Positions 1 through 8,582 of a stretch of DNA of 64,000 bases are shown here, piece after piece. The stretch is from Planctomycetota bacterium (GTDB lineage Bacteria > Planctomycetota > Planctomycetia > Gemmatales > Gemmataceae). The translations under genes and the position numbers were made by a program. Each line of letters begins with the position of its first letter. Position 1 is the stretch's first letter. Under the pieces are notes generated by a model that was not told the origin of the DNA, searched no databases, and saw nothing but the letters and a program-made list of their open reading frames with translations. The DNA lies in contig VGXS01000010.1 of NCBI GenBank assembly GCA_016873225.1, positions 45,913-109,912 of the forward strand, given 5' to 3'.

Positions 1-2
1 AT

Positions 3-2594
3 TCCGTCCAGGCTTGGATAGTCTGGGCATCGGCATGCCTTTTGGGTGCGGGACTTGCCAGGTCGCGATCAGTCGAGGAAGCAATCCCCTCACTCCTGTG
101 GGCGCTTGTGGCCTATGGCGCGACAGTCGGACTCTTTTCCAGGTGGGCCGCTGGCGCCCGCGACCGCTCCGCCGCCTTCGGCCGGATGCTACAGGCTTGC
201 GCCATCTCCATGGCGATTTTGTGGACCGGAGCCATGGCCAAGGGAACCCCGTGGAGCCAGTTGTCAACCATTGCCATGGCGGCAACGGTGGTTTTTGTCG
301 CGCGTGGCTTGGCATGGAATTCATTCGGATGGTGCGTGACCGGTGCCTTCACGGGATGCCTGGCGATCTTGGCGGCAGGCCGTCACCTGGAATTGGGGAC
401 GGGCATCCTCTTGGCCTCCACCTGTGGTTGGCTTGGTGTTCACTCCCTTGCGGTTCAAGCCTGCGCGGTGCGTTGGGGTGAAAGAAGACGGCAGTGGCTC
501 GATTATCAATCTATTGTGGCCCTGTCGTGCCTCGGCGTTCCGGCGTTGGCTTCATTGGCCTGCCGGTGCCTGCTGCTGGAAGCCGACTGGCTTGTCGAAC
601 TGGCCTCCATCGCGGCCACACCGGCGTTCCTTGCGAGTTGCATTCCGGCATGCGCCTCTGCCGTAGTCGCCCTGCGGCGATTCGGAGTTGTTGTTCGCGA
701 TGGCTTGGTCGCTGCCTGCCTTGTGATGTTCGCGGGATGGGCCGGCGGTACTGGAGCGGCTGCCGCCCTTGGGGTGATGGCGATTGGAGGCGTGGCGTTA
801 TCGCTGCTTACCAGTGGAGCGGGGCGATGGTTTGCGGCTTTTCTGGCCGGATTGTCCATCACATTCACTGCCATCCTTGAATACCTTGAGCCTTCGACAT
901 GGCCCGTGGCATTACAGGCTGTTTCCGCCATGGCGATTGTCACGGGTTGCGTTCTCGGGATTCGGGGAAGCGCTGCCTGGTGGCATCTTTCGGGACTTTC
1001 TGTCGTCCCATTGGCGATTGGCTTGTCCATTGGCATGCATGGCGGGATTCCGCTGATGATCGCCGGGCTCTCTGGAGGTTGGTCCGCCCTCGGGCTTTTC
1101 CTCAGGGTTTGCCGGTTCTCCGATGGGGAGGACCGGGATGAATCTCCCCGGCTGGCCATCCTGACGGCCGCGATGGCGTGTTCGGCTTTCTGCTGGATTC
1201 AAGGATTCGGCAGCCAGGCAGACATGCCTCAGCGATATCTGGCCTTGGCGGGAAGCCTTGCGGCATGGTTGGCCGCCACCCGTTATGGCGACCTCGCGCG
1301 GCGCCAGGTGATGCACCTGGTTGCCATGCTGTTGGCCGCTGGCCATGTGGGAATTATGGTTGCTTGCGCGGGCGGCCATTCCGAGTTGGCCTGGCTGGCA
1401 TGTGCCGTTACTGCTGGTTCAGGAGTTGTCGGATCCGTCGCATTACTCATGTTTCTTTGCCATGACCTGTCTTCCGGTTGTCTTGTCATGGCGCGTCTGT
1501 CCTCGGTTTTCATTTTGGTCGCGGCAACCGGTTCTGGAATGGAACCGACCATCGCGAGGACGGCGCTGCCATTGACCTTGGTCCTGGCGGCGGCATTGGC
1601 CTGGCTTGTTTCCCTGGAACTGGACAGGCGCAGGCGCGTTGTCGCCATCGGATGGCGGACCATGTCGTTTTTCGCTGGCGCCGCTGCCGTTTCCTGCGCC
1701 AGTTGGTGCGTCATTTCCCCTGAGAGCGATTCCTTGGCGCTTCGGCGGGTCAGCATGGCGGTTTTCGGATGGTGCCTCGGGCTATCCGTTGTCGCCGCCG
1801 TTGCCGGCGGACGGGTTTCCGCCGCATGGTTGACGCGCAAGGCAGCCAAGGGAGCGCTTGGAAAAACCGAATGGATCGCCATCGGAGGCTTGTTGATGGC
1901 CTTGGTTCTCGAAGGGGCGAGGTATTCCGGCCCGGGTGATTCGGCTTGGCATGGTTTGCCCACGGCCATCGCGCTGGCCTCATCCTTTGGGCTGTTTGCC
2001 ATGTCGAGGCAATTGCGAGATGGCAAGCCCAGGGTTTGGTCGTTGGTTCTGCCCGCGTTCGGCCTGCTGCTGCACCTCGCTTGGACATCCAACCGGGGAG
2101 CCGAAGAGAATCTCGGCCTTCTCCACATGACTTCCGCCTGCCTTGTGGCCTTGGCCGCGGCTTGGCATGCCCGCGGCTTGAGCGGGTCGGAAGTGCTGCG
2201 CACGGCGGGTGTCGGCGCCTTGGCGGTGGTGATTGGCCTTTGCCTTCTCGAAGCGCGGGGGACTTCTGAAACGGGACCACAAAGGGCATTTTTCAGTGGC
2301 GCCTTGTCAATCCATGACCAGGCTGCCCGCGGCTTGAACACCCTGATGGTGCTTGGCGGACTCCTCGTGGCCTGCGGACTGACGGGTGGGCCACGCTCGC
2401 TGTGCGCGGGCGGTGCCTCGTTGGCCCTTCTTTCGGCGGCGGCCGGGCAGGCTGTTGACGGGCAATCGCTGTTCGCCGTTGCGCCCCAGGCCTTGGGTGC
2501 CTTGGCGATTGTGATGTCGCTCATCCGCAAAGAAGGTGAAACCCCAGCGGCGGTATTTGCCGGGTCAAGTGGTAGGGAGTCGAGGGCCGCCTGA
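3..2594 (+). CDS. Large polytopic membrane protein, unrecognised family (5' end outside window)
   Basis: The frame is open to the left edge with no stop and no ATG before position 42 (TTG), and the upstream codons already read as a hydrophobic segment, so the gene begins outside the window. The visible part of about 860 residues is almost entirely hydrophobic, alternating 18-22 residue Ala/Leu/Val/Gly stretches with short Arg-rich loops, which suggests roughly 20 or more membrane helices. I see no soluble domain, nucleotide-binding motif or metal site. It ends convergently with the DUF790 gene, with the two coding ends overlapping by 30 bp. A strong hairpin plus T-tract on this strand lies about 105 bp past its stop, at 2700-2737. 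I do not recognise the family; a transporter-like or envelope-assembly role is possible but unproven. Confidence 0.75.
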   Translation, partial: SVQAWIVWASACLLGAGLARSRSVEEAIPSLLWALVAYGATVGLFSRWAAGARDRSAAFGRMLQACAISMAILWTGAMAKGTPWSQLSTIAMAATVVFVARGLAWNSFGWCVTGAFTGCLAILAAGRHLELGTGILLASTCGWLGVHSLAVQACAVRWGERRRQWLDYQSIVALSCLGVPALASLACRCLLLEADWLVELASIAATPAFLASCIPACASAVVALRRFGVVVRDGLVAACLVMFAGWAGGTGAAAALGVMAIGGVALSLLTSGAGRWFAAFLAGLSITFTAILEYLEPSTWPVALQAVSAMAIVTGCVLGIRGSAAWWHLSGLSVVPLAIGLSIGMHGGIPLMIAGLSGGWSALGLFLRVCRFSDGEDRDESPRLAILTAAMACSAFCWIQGFGSQADMPQRYLALAGSLAAWLAATRYGDLARRQVMHLVAMLLAAGHVGIMVACAGGHSELAWLACAVTAGSGVVGSVALLMFLCHDLSSGCLVMARLSSVFILVAATGSGMEPTIARTALPLTLVLAAALAWLVSLELDRRRRVVAIGWRTMSFFAGAAAVSCASWCVISPESDSLALRRVSMAVFGWCLGLSVVAAVAGGRVSAAWLTRKAAKGALGKTEWIAIGGLLMALVLEGARYSGPGDSAWHGLPTAIALASSFGLFAMSRQLRDGKPRVWSLVLPAFGLLLHLAWTSNRGAEENLGLLHMTSACLVALAAAWHARGLSGSEVLRTAGVGALAVVIGLCLLEARGTSETGPQRAFFSGALSIHDQAARGLNTLMVLGGLLVACGLTGGPRSLCAGGASLALLSAAAGQAVDGQSLFAVAPQALGALAIVMSLIRKEGETPAAVFAGSSGRESRAA

Positions 2595-3791
2595 GCACCC
2601 GAGCAGCGTCTCGGCCCTGTGAATGACATGTTCCACCAGCGGAATTGACTTAAAGGGGATCAGGCGGCCGGTTGCCTCTGGAACCGGTTCCGCCAGCAAG
2701 GCCTGGCTGGCCGCCACCAGCCAGGCCGTTTTTTTTTGCCGCGCCAGTCGCCTGAGGTGGGCCGCGACCGATTGCGGCCTTCCTCTAGTGATGAGCTCAA
2801 GCCAGACCCAACTTCCGTCGGATTCCCTCGTCAGCCGGAGGTCGGGAATCCAGTAGCCGTCATCCAACTCCACCGGTTCCATTTCAGGCTCGATTTTCCA
2901 TTCCGGCGCTTCCTTGGCAAATAGGGAAACCAGCGCCATTGCCTCCGTTGAGGGGCCAGGTATCGGGCCGGGCGCGCGGAACCCCGGGCCGCTCGCGTGG
3001 GTGAGTTCCAAATGGCAGGGAGTCCGCTTGGCGCCCCAGAGGATTTCCGCGACGAGGTGAAACTTCGGCAGGCACAGGATCCATGGAATGAAGCACGCGA
3101 GTTGCATTCCGTGCTTGACCGTTTCCTCAATCAGGTTGGCGGGTCCGTCGAACGACAATTCGAGCCTGCCCGGGGTTGGCCTCCGCGAGGCAACCAGCAG
3201 CCTGTGGAACCGTGAAGCCCTGAGTATGGCCCGGACCGTCTCGGGTCTCGGCCGGCCAAGGGTGACAATCACGCGCGTCGAACGCAGCAGGGCACCCTGA
3301 ACGAGACCGAGGTTGTAGTCGTCGAGGAGTCGCGAGGAGTCTACGGGCTCGAATTCCCTGACGATTTCCTCAGACGGCAGGTCGGAATACAGCGCCGCCT
3401 CGACACCGGCGGCATCAAGCCCCATGGTGATGCCGATGCCCGAGAGGATTTCATCGCGGGGAAACGGGGAAACGCCCGTGGCCCGGGCCCTGGCCGCCTC
3501 CCTGAAAACGATTGCGCGCAGCGCGGCGGCATCCGGGCCCTCGGGCGATGAGGTGTCGCATCGCTTCCAAAGCAGGTGAATGAGTCCCTTGGCCACCGCC
3601 GGATGGACCGGCCCTTGGGCCGCCGCTTCAGCGGCCGATTGCGTTTCCTCCCTCGAGGCGCCCTTGGCAAGGTTGAATACGGCGACAAGCCGTGAAGCCA
3701 GTTCGGCGATTTCGGTGTTCGCGGGATCGATCATCGCGAGGCGAAGCTTGCCCCGTTGAACCCGCGCCCTGACCAGGTCACCGGTAAGCAT
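2565..3791 (-). CDS. DUF790 / Bax1-like nuclease, partner of XPB helicase
   Basis: This 408-residue protein matches the DUF790 family, whose archaeal member Bax1 binds XPB helicase and acts as a structure-specific nuclease. I chose the ATG at 3791 because the product then begins MLTGDLVRARV, the usual family start; the longer frame upstream only reads antisense helicase sequence. Near residue 313 there is IPDLRL and about 15 residues later LELI, an arrangement like the PD-(D/E)xK nuclease core, followed by basic residues (RRLARQKK). The start overlaps the end of the helicase gene by 14 bp, so the two are probably translationally coupled. The 3' end overlaps the convergent membrane-protein gene. 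Nuclease activity is inferred from the family and from the Asp/Glu positions. Confidence 0.82.
   Translation of the reverse strand: MLTGDLVRARVQRGKLRLAMIDPANTEIAELASRLVAVFNLAKGASREETQSAAEAAAQGPVHPAVAKGLIHLLWKRCDTSSPEGPDAAALRAIVFREAARARATGVSPFPRDEILSGIGITMGLDAAGVEAALYSDLPSEEIVREFEPVDSSRLLDDYNLGLVQGALLRSTRVIVTLGRPRPETVRAILRASRFHRLLVASRRPTPGRLELSFDGPANLIEETVKHGMQLACFIPWILCLPKFHLVAEILWGAKRTPCHLELTHASGPGFRAPGPIPGPSTEAMALVSLFAKEAPEWKIEPEMEPVELDDGYWIPDLRLTRESDGSWVWLELITRGRPQSVAAHLRRLARQKKTAWLVAASQALLAEPVPEATGRLIPFKSIPLVEHVIHRAETLLGCSGGPRLPTT
2700..2737 (+). terminator. Intrinsic terminator inside the antisense DUF790 gene
   Basis: A perfect 11-bp stem (GGCCTGGCTGG paired with CCAGCCAGGCC, loop CCGCCA, 2700-2727) is followed after one G by nine consecutive T. 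On the + strand this is a textbook intrinsic terminator and would end transcripts from the membrane-protein gene that stops at 2594. On the - strand it reads as an A-run then hairpin, coding for AWLVAASQA, and should not terminate DUF790 transcription. Confidence 0.75.
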
Positions 3792-5154
3792 CGTGGTCCC
3801 GCCGCCTTTTCGACACGGCCGCCTCGCCACTGTCCCTGACCACCAGCTCGAACAAGCGCGCCTGCTTGTCTCCCGATCTCCGCAGGATCCTTCCCAGCCG
3901 CTGGACATGTTCCCTGGGCGTGCCCGATCCCGAAAGCACGACGCCTATCGAGGCCGCGGGAACATCGACACCCTCGTTGAGGACCCGGCTTGTCGCGATG
4001 ACCGGAAGCTCGCCCGAATGGAACGCCCTGAGCCATTCCCGCCTCTCGGCCGGCCTGGTGCGGTGGGTGAGGGCGGGCACAAGAAAACGCCTTGAGATAT
4101 CGTAAACTGTCGCGTTGTCGGATGTGAAAACAAGCATCCGTTCGCCCGCGTGCTGCCGCATGAGTTCCTCGAGCTTTTGAAGCTTGGCCTCGGCCCGCTG
4201 CACGATCCGGCGTTGTTCCCGATAGGCCTTGAATGCCTCGCGGCCTTCCGGTTCCCGCGCGGCGGCCGTGATGAAATCACGCCATCCCGACGGGGAACCC
4301 GTGTCGATGCCACGGCTTGTCACGAAGTCCCTGTAAGTCTCCCGGGCCTTGTCGTGCCGCTCCCTTTCAACCGGATTCAACTCGACCCAGATCCTTTTAG
4401 TGACATATTCGGCGAGGTACTCGCCGGCCAATTCGGAGATTTCCCGGCGGTACACAAGCGGTCCGACCAGGCTGTTCAGGAGGTGTTCGCCGCCATCGGT
4501 GCGCTCGGGAGTGGCGGTGATGGCCAATCGGAACGGGGCGATGCTTCCCGTGGCCGATTGCCGGTATGCCGCCCCCGGCAGGTGGTGGGCCTCGTCGAAC
4601 ACCACCATGCCGTACCTTGGACCCCAGCGGTCGATCAGCAGGTGGGCGGAATCGTAGGTGATCGCCGTGACGGGTTTCCAATCCCTTTCGCCTCCGCCCA
4701 CGGTGCCGACCTCCGTTTCCAACAGCCGTTCAAGCTCCACGCGCCACTGGGATACCAGTTCCAGCGTCGGTGCCACGACGAGGGTGGACCTGCCGGCGCG
4801 GCTGATGGCGAGGATGGCGGTGAAAGTCTTGCCTGTCCCGGTGGGAAGCACGACGACTCCCCGGCCGCCAGCCTTCCACCAGGCATCGACCGACTGGGCC
4901 TGATGGGGAAACGGTTCCCTGCCGAACGCCTTAGGGAATTCCAACTTGTCGTATTTCCGCGCCAGGTCCGCGTGCGCGATGCCATCTTTGTGCAGGAGCG
5001 AGACGAGCGACCTGTAGTGGATGGCGGCGCAGCGCAGGCAACGGGCGCGAGGGTCGTTGACGGCCTGGGGAAACAGCCGGGAAAATCCGCCCGGGGCGCC
5101 GCGCAGTTCAAGCGTTCCCGAATTGAAGGTGATGGTGAATTCCGTTTCATCCAT
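3778..5154 (-). CDS. XPB-like superfamily 2 DNA helicase
   Basis: The 458-residue protein carries SF2 helicase motifs in order: Walker A PTGTGKT (104-110), APTLEL (motif Ia), DEAH (187-190), TATPERTDG (213-221), and near the C-terminus ITSR-like ATSRVLNEGVDVP and QRLGRILRR (motif VI). A short N-terminal region before the helicase core could be a damage-recognition-like domain, as in archaeal XPB. The ATG at 5154 is used because residues further upstream in the same open frame read antisense to the RND pump gene. Its stop overlaps the DUF790/Bax1-like start by 14 bp. XPB and Bax1 are known partners in archaeal nucleotide-excision repair, so a helicase-nuclease DNA repair module is likely. It starts 44 bp after the RND operon ends on the same strand; I cannot tell whether it is co-transcribed. 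Confidence 0.88.
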   Translation of the reverse strand: MDETEFTITFNSGTLELRGAPGGFSRLFPQAVNDPRARCLRCAAIHYRSLVSLLHKDGIAHADLARKYDKLEFPKAFGREPFPHQAQSVDAWWKAGGRGVVVLPTGTGKTFTAILAISRAGRSTLVVAPTLELVSQWRVELERLLETEVGTVGGGERDWKPVTAITYDSAHLLIDRWGPRYGMVVFDEAHHLPGAAYRQSATGSIAPFRLAITATPERTDGGEHLLNSLVGPLVYRREISELAGEYLAEYVTKRIWVELNPVERERHDKARETYRDFVTSRGIDTGSPSGWRDFITAAAREPEGREAFKAYREQRRIVQRAEAKLQKLEELMRQHAGERMLVFTSDNATVYDISRRFLVPALTHRTRPAERREWLRAFHSGELPVIATSRVLNEGVDVPAASIGVVLSGSGTPREHVQRLGRILRRSGDKQARLFELVVRDSGEAAVSKRRRDHDAYR

Positions 5155-5198
5155 GAGTCCATGGTAACGATCGGAATCGCCCGATGGTATGGGGGCGG

Positions 5199-8100
5199 TC
5201 AGCCGCCGGGCACACTGTCGGATTCGGCCAGCGCCCGCCTCGCCATGGCCAGCGCCCGTTCGACCATCACATAAAAAACCGGGACAAGAACGAGTGTCAC
5301 CATCGTCGAAACGACGATCCCACCGATGATGGCCCTTGCCATGGGCGCACGCGTCTCGGCTCCGGGGCCATACCCGAAAGCGGCGGGCACGGCACCGGCC
5401 ACTGTCGCGATCGAGGTCATGAGGATGGGCCTCAGCCTCACCGGAGAAGCCTCCAGAACCGCCTTGTCGGGTGCCAGGCCCGATTTGGCCAGCGAGTTGG
5501 CGTAATCCACCAAAATGATCGAGTTTTTCTTGACCAGGCCCATCAGCAGAACAAGGCCGATCAGGCTCATCATGTTGAGCGTGTCGCCCGTCCACCACAG
5601 GGCCACCACGGCACCTGTCAGCGCGAAGGGCATGGCCAACAGGACCGTGAGCGGATGGACGAATGAGTTGAATTGCACACCCAGGATCATGTAGGCGACC
5701 ACGATTCCGAGAACCAGCGCGAAAACAAGGCTGTCAATGGTTTCGCGCATCGCCTGGGCGTTGCCAAGCTCGACGAGGGTTACCTGGGCTGGCAGGATCT
5801 CCGCGGCGATTTTCCTGGCGCGGTCGAGGGCCTCACCCTGGGCGATTCCCGGACCCGGATTGGCCGTGATCTCGATATTCCGCTGATGGTTGTACCGGGT
5901 GATCACGGGAGTCGCGGGAACGATGCGCACCTTGTCCTGGTCCACCAGGTCCTTGACCGGCACGAGACGGTTGTCGCCCAGCCTCAGGTTGAGGTCCATC
6001 AGTTCCTCGGGCGTGGCCGTCTGCTGTTCCCGCAACTTCACCCGGATGTCGTAGCGCCTTCCGCGGTCGGTGAACTTTCCAACCCTTTCGCCGCCCACCA
6101 GGAGGTTCATGCTGTCGGCCAGGCGCGCGACGGGGATTCCGAGCAGGGCCAGCTTGTCCCGGTCGGGGTAGAGCCGAAGTTCGGGTTTTCCAGGCCTATG
6201 GCTCGTGTCGAGGTCTTGAAACACGGGACGGCCTTGGGGATCCCTGTCCTGTTCCATCCTCCCGAGCAATTCATGGGCGAGCCCAGGCAGGATTACCCAA
6301 TCCCCTTGGATCGAAAAGTCGATGGGATAGCCTTCCTGGGCCGTGAATCCCTCGGTGGATTGGTCTCGGACGATCACATGAATGTCTCGAACCTCGGAGA
6401 ACTTCCTCCTGATGAGGTCGAGCATTTCCCGCTGGCTTCTCGACCGGCTTGCCCGCGGGACGAGTTGCACGAAAAGGTCGGCCTCGTTCATCAGGAGGCC
6501 GGAATCGGTTCCGACGGTGGAGAGAACTCCCTCCACCTCGCTCATTTCGGCAAGGCGGTCCTCGCAAACTCCCAGAAGGTTGCTGATCTGCTCGATGTTG
6601 GCATCGACCGGCCCGATGACCCGGACAACCAGCCGGCTTTGGTCCTCCGAGGGAATCAGTTCCCGGCCGAGCCAGCCGAGCGCGAAGAACGCCGCCGTGA
6701 AGACGATAAGGGCGCCACTCGCCCCCATCACCACGGGCCACATCGCCAGCGAGAGTGCCAGAAGGCGCCCGTAGGCCAGGGCGATCATGTCGACGCCCCT
6801 GGAAAACGGATCAAGGACCGCCGGCCTGAAAAGCCGCCTGTTGAGAAAGGCGTAAACAGGCGGTCCCCCCGCCAGGATGGCGAAGGCCAGGGCAAAGTCG
6901 CCCACGGGTTCCCCGATCCAGGTCCATGGCGTCGCGGGGCGGGGCAGGCCGGACCATTCGGCAATCGAGGTGATAGGCCAGACCCACGGCCGCAGCCATG
7001 CGATTTGTGGAAATCCCAGCCTGGACACGATGAGGATTGTTGCCAGGAACAGGGACATCGCCAAGGCTGCGCGCCAACCTCCCGCCTTGGTGGTTTCGCG
7101 GGACAGCGAGCAGAGCATCGGGGTGATGGTGAGCGCTGAAACAAGTGACAGCATCACCGCCACCCCCACCGTGACCCCGAACTGGAAAAAAAACCTGCCG
7201 ATGGTTCCGCTGAGGAAGGCCACGGGCAGAAAAATGGCAAGGATCGACAGTGTGGCGGCGATCGCGGCGAAACCGATCTCACGGGAACCATCGCGGGCCG
7301 ATTTCTTGGAATCCTTACCCATTTCGCGGTGCCGGTGGATGTTTTCCAGGACCAGGATCGCGTCATCGACAACAACCCCGACGGAAAGCGACAATCCCAA
7401 GAGGGTCATCAGGTTGAGGGTGAACGGTTCAAGGCCGATCCACCGCACGGCGTAATTGAGAAAAAAGAAAGTTCCCAGTAGTGATGTGGGTATGGAAAGG
7501 CAGATGTTGATGGTCGTTTCCAGCGAACCCAGGAACAGGTAGCAAACCACGGCGGTGAGCAGCACTCCCAGGATAAGGGTGAGCTTGAGTTCCTCGATGT
7601 TCTCCCTGACAAATCGTGATGAATCAACGGGCATGGCCAGGTCGATGCCCCGCGGCAGCAGCCTTGCCAGTTTTGGCATCTCCTCGCGAACCGCGTCGCA
7701 AACCGCGACCAGGTTTCCCCCGATCGCTTTCCTGACGCCGATAGCGACGGCGGGCAGGCGGTTGTATCGGGCCAGGCCACGCTTGTCGACCGTGCTGTCG
7801 GCGACGACCGCGACATCGTCGAGGCGGATGGTCTGGCCGGCTTTCTGGGTCACCACCAGCCGGCCAAGTTCCCCCAGCGAGACGGCCTCGCCCATCACCC
7901 GGAGGTTGAATTCCACCTGCTGGCTCTTGATGTATCCGGCGGGAAGCTCGGCATGCTGCCTCTGGATGGCCATCCGGACATCCTCGGCGGAAAGGTTGAA
8001 CTGCCTGAGCTTGTCGCGGTCGACATGCACGCGCACATTCCGTTCCTGAAGCCCGGCGAACTGGATGCCTCCCACGCCCGGCAGCGAGGAAAGCAGCGGC

Positions 8101-8582
8101 TTGATCTCCTTTTCCGCGATGTCGCCAATCTTTCCCACCGGATAAGCCCCCGATAGGGTCAGCCAGGCGACGGGAAGGTTGGCCGGATTGATCTTGCTGA
8201 TCACGGGGGGGTCGATGTCGGTGGGCAACTTCCGGCGAGCGGCGCTGACGGCGTTTTGGACATCCTGCATCGCGACATCGATGTTCCTTCCGAGTTGGAA
8301 GTAGACGGTGGTGATGCTCCTTCCCTCGAGGCTTTCGGACATCGTGTAATCAACGCCCTCGACGGAGGCGACGGCATCCTCGACGACATCCGTGACATCG
8401 CCGTCCATGATTTCAGGGGACGCCGCCTCGCGCGTGATGACGATGCTGACGACCGGGAAGTCGATTTCCGGGAATTGGCTAATGCCCATTTCCCGATAGC
8501 CCATCCATCCGAACACCATCATGGCGGCTCCCACCATGACGGCGAACACGGGATTCCGGATCGACAGTTCCGAAAGCCTCAT
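5199..8582 (-). CDS. RND efflux pump subunit B (MdtBC-like), with enlarged TM6-TM7 loop
   Basis: A 1127-residue AcrB/MdtC-class proton-driven inner-membrane pump. It has the TM1 start RLSELSIRNPVFAVM, the TM4 proton-relay pair in GVVVDDAILVLEN (about residue 405), and the TM10 lysine segment GLVKKNSIILVDYAN. Between TM6 (about 490) and the PSEDQ motif (about 641) there are roughly 75 more residues than in AcrB, including two extra hydrophobic stretches (around LAMSLFLATILIV and ALAFAILAGGPPVYAF) that could be additional helices. The ATG at 8582 overlaps the upstream pump's stop as ATGA, and the product starts at the conserved RND N-terminus. It is the third gene of an adaptor-RND-RND operon. 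Substrates cannot be read from the sequence. Confidence 0.93.
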   Translation of the reverse strand: MRLSELSIRNPVFAVMVGAAMMVFGWMGYREMGISQFPEIDFPVVSIVITREAASPEIMDGDVTDVVEDAVASVEGVDYTMSESLEGRSITTVYFQLGRNIDVAMQDVQNAVSAARRKLPTDIDPPVISKINPANLPVAWLTLSGAYPVGKIGDIAEKEIKPLLSSLPGVGGIQFAGLQERNVRVHVDRDKLRQFNLSAEDVRMAIQRQHAELPAGYIKSQQVEFNLRVMGEAVSLGELGRLVVTQKAGQTIRLDDVAVVADSTVDKRGLARYNRLPAVAIGVRKAIGGNLVAVCDAVREEMPKLARLLPRGIDLAMPVDSSRFVRENIEELKLTLILGVLLTAVVCYLFLGSLETTINICLSIPTSLLGTFFFLNYAVRWIGLEPFTLNLMTLLGLSLSVGVVVDDAILVLENIHRHREMGKDSKKSARDGSREIGFAAIAATLSILAIFLPVAFLSGTIGRFFFQFGVTVGVAVMLSLVSALTITPMLCSLSRETTKAGGWRAALAMSLFLATILIVSRLGFPQIAWLRPWVWPITSIAEWSGLPRPATPWTWIGEPVGDFALAFAILAGGPPVYAFLNRRLFRPAVLDPFSRGVDMIALAYGRLLALSLAMWPVVMGASGALIVFTAAFFALGWLGRELIPSEDQSRLVVRVIGPVDANIEQISNLLGVCEDRLAEMSEVEGVLSTVGTDSGLLMNEADLFVQLVPRASRSRSQREMLDLIRRKFSEVRDIHVIVRDQSTEGFTAQEGYPIDFSIQGDWVILPGLAHELLGRMEQDRDPQGRPVFQDLDTSHRPGKPELRLYPDRDKLALLGIPVARLADSMNLLVGGERVGKFTDRGRRYDIRVKLREQQTATPEELMDLNLRLGDNRLVPVKDLVDQDKVRIVPATPVITRYNHQRNIEITANPGPGIAQGEALDRARKIAAEILPAQVTLVELGNAQAMRETIDSLVFALVLGIVVAYMILGVQFNSFVHPLTVLLAMPFALTGAVVALWWTGDTLNMMSLIGLVLLMGLVKKNSIILVDYANSLAKSGLAPDKAVLEASPVRLRPILMTSIATVAGAVPAAFGYGPGAETRAPMARAIIGGIVVSTMVTLVLVPVFYVMVERALAMARRALAESDSVPGG

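Noticed and set aside
1283..2629. 448-codon open frame on the - strand
   Set aside because: Antisense to the large membrane protein; Arg/Pro/Ser-rich, no start context, overlaps the end of the DUF790 gene.
4150..5274. Long open frame (374 codons) on the + strand
   Set aside because: It is antisense to the helicase gene, whose motifs are clear; the translated product has shadow composition and no recognised domain.
5673..7139. Long open frame (488 codons) on the + strand
   Set aside because: Antisense to an RND pump with intact motifs; the product is His/Gln/Asp-rich shadow sequence typical of GC-rich reverse frames.
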